From positions 1-18,112 of the forward strand of contig JAAZLQ010000338.1 in NCBI GenBank assembly GCA_012799255.1: a DNA stretch of 18,112 nucleotides, read 5' to 3'. This stretch comes from Bacillota bacterium. GTDB lineage: Bacteria; Bacillota_G; Limnochordia; DTU010. A program made the translations under genes and the position numbers. Positions 11,511 through 18,112 of this stretch are shown piece after piece (the stretch's first letter is position 1; each line of letters opens with the position of its first letter). The notes under the pieces are model-generated. The model did no database searches. It saw only the letters and a list, made by a program, of their open reading frames with translations, and had not been told where the DNA came from.

Positions 11511-13169
11511 TTACTGAATAGCCATGGCACTAAGTACATCACGCTTAATTTTACGTAACGTAGTGGATGGCTGATACATCAAATTGTTGTACAGGGTTAG
11601 CATCTGTTTTGCAGAAAAACGGTGCATCGCCATAGAAATACTAGCTCGCATCATCTCTTGCCACCTTGGCCGATCCTCGTAATAGGTGGGGAGCACCTCC
11701 TCCAAGAGCACTTCGTAGAGAGAAAGGGCATCAACCATGGTCTGTTCTGGTCCCTCATAACCTCCTCCAAACTGCCAACCTGTAACCCCATGTAAACAAC
11801 CCTCGGGCCACCAACCGTCCAAGACGCTGAGGTTAAGCACTCCGTTGAGTGCTGCTTTCATACCACTTGTGGCAGAAGCTTCCAGTGGCCTTTGAGGCGT
11901 ATTCAACCAGACATCGCAGCCCGAAGTGAGAATCCGCCCCAATTCCATATTATAGTTTTCCAAGAAGACAACACTATCTGGGAATTTATAGGCCATTTCC
12001 GCTATATTAGCAACAATTTGCTTGCCCCAATCATCTTCCGGATGCGCTTTACCTGAAAACACTAACTGGATTGTACGATCCTTAAGTAAGGGTTCAATGA
12101 TGTGGGGTCTATGGAAGATTAGACCACTACGCTTGTAAGCGGCCGCCCTGCGCGCAAAACCGATGGTGAGGGCGTCCAGATCTAGGGCCACGCCAGTCCG
12201 GTTTTCAATCTCTTCCAAGAGTTTTTTCTTTACTTGGAGATGAGCTTTCCAGAGATTGCCCTGTACGTTATAGGTCTGACGGACCAACTCGTGTTGCCAT
12301 GTCTCCACATGGACACCATTAGTGATGCTGATAATAGGAGCAGTTCCAGGATGACCTCGCCACATCGCCCGTGCGGTTGCACCATGGAGTTGTGACACAC
12401 CATTAGATATATAAGCCAGACGCAAACCAGCCACTGTCATGTTGAAGGGATTTCCTCCAATACGTTCTACCTGGTCATACTCCAAACCGGCCCAAGCCCC
12501 CATATGTGTTAGTAATCCATGGTCATGTTCTTCATTTCCGGCCATGACAGGGGTGTGAGTCGTAAAAACTATCTGCTGACGAGTCTCTTCCCAAGCCCGT
12601 TCAAAATCCATTCCGCGAGACATTTTCTCCCGAATCAACTCCAAACCAGCAAAAACTGCATGGCCTTCATTGAGGTGGTAGATATCTGCTTCAAACCCTA
12701 GTCGTCTTAGAGCCTTAACTCCACCAATTCCTAACACCATCTCCGCAGCCACCCGCTCCTCAGGCGCGCTGGCATAGAGTTGCCGGGTGATCCATCCGTG
12801 GTTTGTACCTGCCACATCCGTATCTAGTAAGTAGAGGGGAGCGTTATTGAATGCTTCCGTCTTCCAAACTTTACAGCTAACTTCCTCGCCTCTTATCCAG
12901 AGATTCACCGTGACACCAGTGTCCTCCAGGTGTGAGCGATCATAGCTTTGTCTGCAATGCTGGGGAAACCCGTTTTTGTCCAGAAACTGATCCGAGTAAC
13001 CCTCACTCCAAAGTATGCCAACACCAACGAAGGGAAGTTCCAAGTCCCGGGCAGTCTTGAGGATATCTCCCGCCAAAACCCCTAAGCCTCCCGAGTAAAT
13101 CGGAAATGTTTCGTGTAGCCCATATTCCATGCAAAAAAACGCTACCTTTGGTTGGCGAATAGCTGCCAT
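11511..13169 (-). CDS. glgP: Alpha-glucan phosphorylase, short GT35 form
   Basis: The enzyme uses phosphate to release glucose-1-phosphate from the non-reducing end of alpha-1,4-glucans. At 552 residues it is the short bacterial/archaeal form, missing the N-terminal region of the 800-residue glycogen phosphorylases. Visible signatures are FFCMEYGLHETFPIYSGGLG (11-30), VFTTHTPVMAGNEEHD (201-216), SITNGVHVETW (281-291), GFARRAAAYKR (337-347), FSGKAHP (371-377) and the PLP site EASATSGMKAALNG (430-443) with Lys438. The usual reading is ASGTSGMK; here Gly is Ala. The ATG at 13169 has AAGGAGG about 11 bases upstream and lies 3 bases after the previous stop, so the two genes are one transcript. The operon suggests glycogen or maltodextrin turnover. 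Confidence 0.95.
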   Translation of the reverse strand: MAAIRQPKVAFFCMEYGLHETFPIYSGGLGVLAGDILKTARDLELPFVGVGILWSEGYSDQFLDKNGFPQHCRQSYDRSHLEDTGVTVNLWIRGEEVSCKVWKTEAFNNAPLYLLDTDVAGTNHGWITRQLYASAPEERVAAEMVLGIGGVKALRRLGFEADIYHLNEGHAVFAGLELIREKMSRGMDFERAWEETRQQIVFTTHTPVMAGNEEHDHGLLTHMGAWAGLEYDQVERIGGNPFNMTVAGLRLAYISNGVSQLHGATARAMWRGHPGTAPIISITNGVHVETWQHELVRQTYNVQGNLWKAHLQVKKKLLEEIENRTGVALDLDALTIGFARRAAAYKRSGLIFHRPHIIEPLLKDRTIQLVFSGKAHPEDDWGKQIVANIAEMAYKFPDSVVFLENYNMELGRILTSGCDVWLNTPQRPLEASATSGMKAALNGVLNLSVLDGWWPEGCLHGVTGWQFGGGYEGPEQTMVDALSLYEVLLEEVLPTYYEDRPRWQEMMRASISMAMHRFSAKQMLTLYNNLMYQPSTTLRKIKRDVLSAMAIQ

Positions 13170-13172
13170 ATA

Positions 13173-15551
13173 TTATTTTTCCTCCTTTTCATAACGTCGA
13201 ATCAAGTTGGTATAGTGCTCAATTAGATCGGTAGCCTCTTCCTCAGTCCCTGCCTCACTATATAGTCTGAATACTGGTTCATCGTCATCTGGAATAACCA
13301 GGGTCCAACCGGAATCCCGATACTCTTTTAAGCCATCATGAAAAGAAGTGCGCTCCGGATCCGCATTTTCGATCAGTTTCCGCATCACCCTACCCTTTTC
13401 ACTCCAAGTACAGGGGACTTTGGCAGTCTTCAAGTGAGTAGCCCCCTCACCTTCAGGACATAAAGCGACCCCATGGGTACTAATTAAACTCAAGATCTCG
13501 CCAATACTTGCCAACGGTTCAATATGGGGGAACACCTCACGCTGCCCTTCACCCACATTATTGCCAAGTTCAGTGGCTGCCTCCATCCAAAACAGCGGTT
13601 CCATCTTGGTCAATTGCACCTCTAAGCCCTGGTTTCGTGCTTCCTTGGCCACGGTTTCCGAAAGATTAACCGGGATTGCAACAGTTTTTTTGTTCCTCGA
13701 TTTTAGGGCCCGAATAAACCCCTTCCACCAATCTTGATCCGAAAGCTGGTGTCCCTGTTCATCTTGGATAAACCAAGTTTGGTCCCGGACCACAATAGTG
13801 GGTAAGCCTTTCACATCTTCTGAAACAACGGTATAACCGCTGAGTCTTAAAAAATCGCGTACCATTTCTCCCAAGGGATCATTATGAGGCTCCATGACTA
13901 GACCTACCTTAAAGCCTGGTGATCCGCTAAAATAGGCTTTGGCGAGGCTCCGTAGGTAACGCTTTTTTAATCCCGCCACTTGGATAAAATCGCCAATGTC
14001 CTCTCCGCTAAAACGAGGGTAATCTTCTCTAGAAAGAATTCCTTCGATCTTTCTCTGTTCTGTCTTGGAAAGCAGACGCCCATGGGAGTTCCAGCATTCA
14101 ATAAACACGGTGTTTTCATTTTGGGGATTCGTAAAAACATGTAACGCCCCATCCAGTGATAGTTCTTGTACAGCAAAACGGGTAAGCCTGCCAGTGACCT
14201 CACCACCATCATGGGTATCCAATCCACCTGCCCTCAGACCAACGACCAACGCACCTTTGGCAAGATTAGCCGTCTTAGAGAAGTCGCTGGTAACCAGTAC
14301 CCGGCTGCGCTCGCCCAGAAAAGCTGCGTAACTCAAGCCAAACTGAATGAGCAACTCAGGAGTGAGATTACCCCTAATGTCCCCTGACATACCATGTTTC
14401 GTAAAAATAGGCTTTTGCTCTTGGCTCCCCCAAACCAACGAACTATCCAGCTTAGTTCCGCTCGGAATTACTTTGGCAGGCCACACCTTCGTATTCGGTG
14501 AAATAGTCGAAAAGCTCCCCAGACGCACCCTCTCACCAAGAACTGCCCCTTCATAGATTTCGCATTCGTGTTCCACAAAAGCGTTTTTGGCACAAATACA
14601 ACCTCTAAGTCGCGTGCCTTTTCCCACTTTCACAGCGGGCCAGAGGAGGCTCCGCTTTAAACTCGCATTGGCATCAACCTGGCTATAGGCGCCCAAGACA
14701 CTGTAAGGACCCACATAGGCATGGGGACCGATTCTGCTACCTTTTCCTATATAAACTGGTCCTTCGATAACAGCGCTGCTATGGATCTGCACTCCTTCTT
14801 CTACATAAATCTGTCCTTTTTGAGGAATAGGCAGATCCAGCTTCACTTTCCCATCTAAGCAATCCTGTTGTACTTGACGATAAACCTCGAGGTTACCCAC
14901 GTCAGACCAATAACCTGGGGCAACAAAACCATAAAGGGGTGCCCCGCGTTTGAGGAGTTCTGGATACAAATCCTGGCTAAAGTCTACTTTTTGCCCTGGA
15001 GCAACCAATTCTAACGCCTCAGGTTCCAAGACGTAGATCCCGGTGTTCACTGTATCGCTAAAAACCTGACTCCAAGTCGGTTTTTCAAGAAATTGTATTA
15101 TTTTCCCCTCTTCTGTAGTTAACACTACTCCGTAACTCAGGGGGTTGGCTACGCGCGTTAATACTAACGTGGCTAGAGCTCCCTTTTGCTTATGGAAGTC
15201 TACTGCCGCACCAAGATCGATGTCGGTGAGGGCATCCCCGCTAACGACAATAAACGTATCATCAAGGAAGTGGGCAGCGTTTTTTACACTCCCGGCAGTA
15301 CCTAAAGGTTCCCGTTCGATGTAATAGTCCATCTTCAAACCAAATCCGAGACCATCCTGAAAGTAGTCCATCACATCCTGAGGTAAATACCAGAGCGTAC
15401 TGGCGACACTGTCAAAACCGTGCCGCTTCAGGAGATTCACAATGTGTTCCATCATCGGTCGCCCTAAGATGGGTACCATGGGCTTCGGTATAGTGCAAGT
15501 TAATGGCCTAAGCCTAGTCCCTTCACCACCTGCCATGATTACTGCTTTCAT
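13173..15551 (-). CDS. Nucleotidyltransferase fused to a degenerate phosphoglucomutase-like domain
   Basis: This 792-residue fusion is usually annotated mannose-1-phosphate guanylyltransferase / phosphomannomutase. The N-terminal sugar-phosphate nucleotidyltransferase (1-235) looks active: [11 protein letters not shown] (8-18), [19 protein letters not shown] with Asp106, and GYWSDVGN with Asp217. Left-handed beta-helix repeats follow (about 250-370). From about 385 the alpha-phosphohexomutase fold is traceable ([35 protein letters not shown]), but the phosphoserine loop, the DGDxDR metal loop and the RxSGTEP phosphate loop are all replaced. The ATG at 15551 has AAAGGGGGG upstream; an in-frame start 17 codons earlier lies inside the upstream gene, with which this one overlaps by 29 bases. 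The sugar (glucose or mannose) and nucleotide cannot be fixed from sequence. Confidence 0.9.
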   Translation of the reverse strand: MKAVIMAGGEGTRLRPLTCTIPKPMVPILGRPMMEHIVNLLKRHGFDSVASTLWYLPQDVMDYFQDGLGFGLKMDYYIEREPLGTAGSVKNAAHFLDDTFIVVSGDALTDIDLGAAVDFHKQKGALATLVLTRVANPLSYGVVLTTEEGKIIQFLEKPTWSQVFSDTVNTGIYVLEPEALELVAPGQKVDFSQDLYPELLKRGAPLYGFVAPGYWSDVGNLEVYRQVQQDCLDGKVKLDLPIPQKGQIYVEEGVQIHSSAVIEGPVYIGKGSRIGPHAYVGPYSVLGAYSQVDANASLKRSLLWPAVKVGKGTRLRGCICAKNAFVEHECEIYEGAVLGERVRLGSFSTISPNTKVWPAKVIPSGTKLDSSLVWGSQEQKPIFTKHGMSGDIRGNLTPELLIQFGLSYAAFLGERSRVLVTSDFSKTANLAKGALVVGLRAGGLDTHDGGEVTGRLTRFAVQELSLDGALHVFTNPQNENTVFIECWNSHGRLLSKTEQRKIEGILSREDYPRFSGEDIGDFIQVAGLKKRYLRSLAKAYFSGSPGFKVGLVMEPHNDPLGEMVRDFLRLSGYTVVSEDVKGLPTIVVRDQTWFIQDEQGHQLSDQDWWKGFIRALKSRNKKTVAIPVNLSETVAKEARNQGLEVQLTKMEPLFWMEAATELGNNVGEGQREVFPHIEPLASIGEILSLISTHGVALCPEGEGATHLKTAKVPCTWSEKGRVMRKLIENADPERTSFHDGLKEYRDSGWTLVIPDDDEPVFRLYSEAGTEEEATDLIEHYTNLIRRYEKEEK

Positions 15552-16791
15552 GGAGACGTTCCCCCCTTTCTTTGAAGTCACTCGTAATCTGATAACGATC
15601 ATAGAAGGTTTTTTGTCTGTGGGGCTGGGGAATGGTTTGACTGTAACTCTTCACCGTTTGTCTCGCGATTTTCGTCCAGTCATACTTAGCTACTAGATCG
15701 TGTTGCGCCCGTTCATTTAGCCTATGGGCCAAAGACTTGTCGGCAAGCAGCCGGATGATGGTATCAGCTAGAGAATCTGCGTTCCCCGCAAAGAAGGTTA
15801 GACCATTTACTTCGTGTTGAACAGTCTCGGCAAAACCACCCACATCACTGACGATTACCGGGGCTTGACCAGCCATTGCTTCCAAAGCCACGATCCCAAA
15901 GGGTTCATAACGACTAGGGAAAACAGCGGCATCTGCCAAATGATATAGACTATTACGCGTCAAATCGTCAACAAAACCAGGAAAGACTACCTTTTCTCCC
16001 AAACCCAAATCCCACGCTTGTCTCTTCAGCTCGTCATGATGGGGACCTTTTCCGGCAATGATAAACTTAGTGTGCGGGCGCTGCGCCAGAACTTTAGGAG
16101 CTGCGTTCAACAAGAGATCAATGCCTTTCTCAAAAACGTGGCGTCCCACGTACAATATGATTTCCTCTTCCGGTTTGGCCCAATTAGATCGCCAGTGATC
16201 CAAGTTGGGATGGACATTTGCGAAGTCTTTCGCCCGGACACCATTACCGATCACAGTGAGCTTGTCTTCGGGTACCTGAAAAATCCTGCGCAATTCATTG
16301 CGCATGTACTCGCTACAGCAGATCACTCGATAAGACTCATAAGTGAGCCACCATTCCAGATCGCTAATATGACGTTGAAGGTCATTATGTAGCCCGTTAT
16401 TGCGCCCCCACTCAGTGGCGTGGATTGTGCATACCAAGGGCTTTCGAAAAGCATGCTTCAATACCTTAGCACTCGGAGCTACTAGCCAATCATGGGCGTG
16501 GATTAGATCAAAATCCCCCTCATTTAGAAGTTCTATGCCCTTTTGAATCAAATGATAGTTCATGAAATGAACTTCGTCCAAAAACCCCATAGGGCTCGGA
16601 AAAAACTGATTAGCCCGAAAAACGCGTACCCCTGCTACGTACTCACATGGCTCTGAATCAGGCCAGTCACCCGTCACCACAGAGACATCATGTCCTTCTT
16701 CAACCATCGCTTGCGACAAATCGGCTACAGCTCGGGCTAATCCCCCAATGACTTTCGGAGGGTACTCCCAAGACAACATTAAAACCTTCAA
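15523..16791 (-). CDS. GT4 family glycosyltransferase, glycogen synthase-like
   Basis: This 422-residue retaining GT-B enzyme transfers a sugar from an NDP-sugar. The N-terminal [20 protein letters not shown] carries the Gly-Gly nucleotide-sugar loop (16-17), and IHAHDW (97-102) and IHATEWGR (123-130) are typical of glycogen-synthase-like GT4 enzymes. The C-terminal half has [14 protein letters not shown] with Arg217 and Lys222, and the E-x7-E motif EPFGIVALE (296-304). The TTG at 16791 is chosen because GAGGTGGTGA lies 6 bases upstream and it keeps the conserved KVLML start. The gene heads an operon with the nucleotidyltransferase fusion and the phosphorylase. A role in alpha-glucan synthesis fits, but a trehalose or cell-surface sugar role cannot be excluded. 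Confidence 0.92.
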   Translation of the reverse strand: MKVLMLSWEYPPKVIGGLARAVADLSQAMVEEGHDVSVVTGDWPDSEPCEYVAGVRVFRANQFFPSPMGFLDEVHFMNYHLIQKGIELLNEGDFDLIHAHDWLVAPSAKVLKHAFRKPLVCTIHATEWGRNNGLHNDLQRHISDLEWWLTYESYRVICCSEYMRNELRRIFQVPEDKLTVIGNGVRAKDFANVHPNLDHWRSNWAKPEEEIILYVGRHVFEKGIDLLLNAAPKVLAQRPHTKFIIAGKGPHHDELKRQAWDLGLGEKVVFPGFVDDLTRNSLYHLADAAVFPSRYEPFGIVALEAMAGQAPVIVSDVGGFAETVQHEVNGLTFFAGNADSLADTIIRLLADKSLAHRLNERAQHDLVAKYDWTKIARQTVKSYSQTIPQPHRQKTFYDRYQITSDFKERGERLHESSNHGRW

Positions 16792-16918
16792 TTCAGGTCA
16801 CCACCTCAAAGCTCTCTTTCAACACAGGATTCCCTTAAACCACGAGTATTATTAGAAGGATAATGGATGAAAGTCGCTAAGTAATAAAACCGAAAACTAG
16901 TTGAAGGAGATTAGGCTA

Positions 16919-18112
16919 ATGCGTAAGTTTCATCAGCATCGACCATCCATTTATGCCTTTGATCCCTGGCAAGTGGTGGAACGGGACTTTAAGCCCGAGT
17001 ATAACCATCGTAGTGAGACGATTTTCTCATTGGGCAATGGTTACATGGGACTCCGCGGAACTTTAGAAGAAGGATTACCCAGCCATGTCCCGTCCACTCC
17101 CGGTGCCTATATCAACGGCATTTATGAAACAGAACCAATTATTTATGGCGAGTACATGGCCAAGCAGCCCACCCACTATCAATCCATGATCAATATCACC
17201 GATTGGAAGGGCATCACAATCCTCATAGGTCACGAAGAGTTCTCCATGTTCCAAGGAACAGTAGAAGACTACACCCGAGTGTTCGATCTACGGGAAGGCA
17301 TATTGCGCCGAGAACTGATCTGGACTAGCCCCAAGGGAAAGCGAATCCAGATTTCTTTTGAAAGATTCATCTCACAGGCCAATCAACACCTTGCCGCGCA
17401 ACGATGCTTGGTTACACCTTTGAATTTTTCTGACCAAATCACAATCCGCTCCCATGTGAACGGAACAGTTACGAACTACCATCATTTGCGAGAACAAGCG
17501 CTGGAGGTTCTATCCACCACACATACCAACGAAGGCGGACTCTTAGTTTCTCAAACCAAGAACAGTGGAATCACTATTGCCTGTGCTGTGACCCATAACA
17601 CCACACCAGAATCCCCCATTATGGGTTCAGCCACCAACAGTAGTCTAGACTTCTTAGCCCGTTTTCCTGCTCAAGCAGGGCAAACGTACTCAATGGAAAA
17701 ATTTGTGGCAATCAGTACCTCCCGTGAAACAAGGGAAGAACACCTAGGAACCTTCGTACAAAGGCTAGCGGAAAAGAGTTCTGAGGAAGGTTATGACCAA
17801 GCCAAACGAGCTCATGTTCAGTTTTTAGAAAAGTTCTGGGAAGACACGGATATGTCAATTGAAGGAGATCCTGCCCTTCAACAAGGTGTACGGTACAATG
17901 CCTTACAACTTCTACAATCCACAGGACGTGATGGGAAAACCAACATTGCCGCCAAGGGGTTGACTGGGGAATACTACGAAGGGCACTATTTCTGGGATAC
18001 AGAAACCTACATAATCCCCTTCTTCTTGTATAGCCAGCCCGAACTGGTACGCAAACTTCTAGAGTATCGTTATAATATTTTAGATGCGGCTCGCGAAAAT
18101 GCCAGACGCATG
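16919..18112 (+). CDS. GH65 family disaccharide phosphorylase, N-terminal part
   Basis: These 398 residues are the start of a glycoside hydrolase family 65 protein (maltose, trehalose or kojibiose phosphorylase group), which splits an alpha-disaccharide with phosphate to beta-glucose-1-phosphate and glucose. The gene runs off the right edge with no stop. The beta-sandwich domain opens with FSLGNGYMGLRGTLEEG (36-52) and the linker reaches the (alpha/alpha)6 barrel with KGLTGEYYEGHYFWDTE (346-362), the conserved substrate-binding segment, followed by YRYNILDAARENA. The catalytic Glu lies beyond the window, so the specificity cannot be judged. The ATG at 16919 has AAGGAGA 8-9 bases upstream. It diverges from the GT4 operon across a 127-base gap; a TTAAAC-18-GATAAT promoter there is only a weak candidate. 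Confidence 0.93.
   Translation, partial: MRKFHQHRPSIYAFDPWQVVERDFKPEYNHRSETIFSLGNGYMGLRGTLEEGLPSHVPSTPGAYINGIYETEPIIYGEYMAKQPTHYQSMINITDWKGITILIGHEEFSMFQGTVEDYTRVFDLREGILRRELIWTSPKGKRIQISFERFISQANQHLAAQRCLVTPLNFSDQITIRSHVNGTVTNYHHLREQALEVLSTTHTNEGGLLVSQTKNSGITIACAVTHNTTPESPIMGSATNSSLDFLARFPAQAGQTYSMEKFVAISTSRETREEHLGTFVQRLAEKSSEEGYDQAKRAHVQFLEKFWEDTDMSIEGDPALQQGVRYNALQLLQSTGRDGKTNIAAKGLTGEYYEGHYFWDTETYIIPFFLYSQPELVRKLLEYRYNILDAARENARRM

Noticed and set aside
15552..15602. Longer N-terminus (17 residues) for the nucleotidyltransferase fusion
   Set aside because: The family starts at MKAVIMAGG, and AAAGGGGGG lies right before that ATG.
16792..16918. Clear divergent promoters or a catabolite-control site in the GT4/GH65 gap
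   Set aside because: The best boxes (TTAAAC-18-GATAAT on plus, ACTTTC-17-TAATAC on minus) are weak, and no catabolite-response element pattern was seen.
1..18112. CRISPR array, insertion sequence, prophage or integration site
   Set aside because: No regularly spaced repeats, transposase or integrase frames, or flanking direct repeats were seen.

Overview
The window comes from a spore-forming, probably anaerobic member of the Firmicutes. Two alpha/beta-type small acid-soluble spore proteins, BofA and the order tadA / SRP RNA / dnaX / ybaB / recR / yaaL / bofA support this; that order is the conserved block near the replication origin in Bacillus subtilis. Rubredoxin, a monocluster ferredoxin and a flavodiiron protein point to anaerobic life with oxygen or NO scavenging. 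A secreted Skp/OmpH-like protein leaves open a two-membrane envelope. I do not assign a genus.

Region 1 (1-1325). The first 337 bases carry no convincing gene. On the minus strand they hold two strong tandem promoters and a hairpin-rich leader that runs off the left edge. In B. subtilis bofA is followed by rrnA, so this is most likely the promoter and leader of an rRNA operon whose 16S gene lies just outside. A plus-strand SRAP/YedK gene sits between this promoter and bofA.

Region 2 (1062-5673, minus strand). bofA, yaaL, recR, ybaB and dnaX form a recombination, replication and sporulation cluster. Upstream are the 6S-domain-containing (Bacillus-type) SRP RNA with its own consensus promoter, a DUF1657-like small gene, two tRNA-Ser genes (GGA and CGA) with a strong terminator, and tadA with its own promoter.

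Region 3 (5750-7899, minus strand). Two SASP paralogues share an almost identical core. Next come a ferredoxin, a 52-residue rubredoxin with a TTG start, a Skp-like secreted protein and an Rrf2 regulator with Cys/His Fe-S ligands.

Region 4 (8064-11430). A plus-strand Ppx/GppA-HD protein with a substituted metal motif faces fprA, which has a Fur-like box over its predicted start site. msrC (free methionine-R-sulfoxide reductase) follows. The theme is redox and oxidative defence.

Region 5 (11511-18112). This is an alpha-glucan or disaccharide locus. A minus-strand operon encodes a GT4 synthase-like transferase, a nucleotidyltransferase fused to a phosphoglucomutase-like domain that has lost its catalytic signatures, and a short GT35 alpha-glucan phosphorylase. 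A divergent GH65 disaccharide phosphorylase is cut by the right edge. No new defence system, CRISPR array, insertion sequence or prophage is visible.
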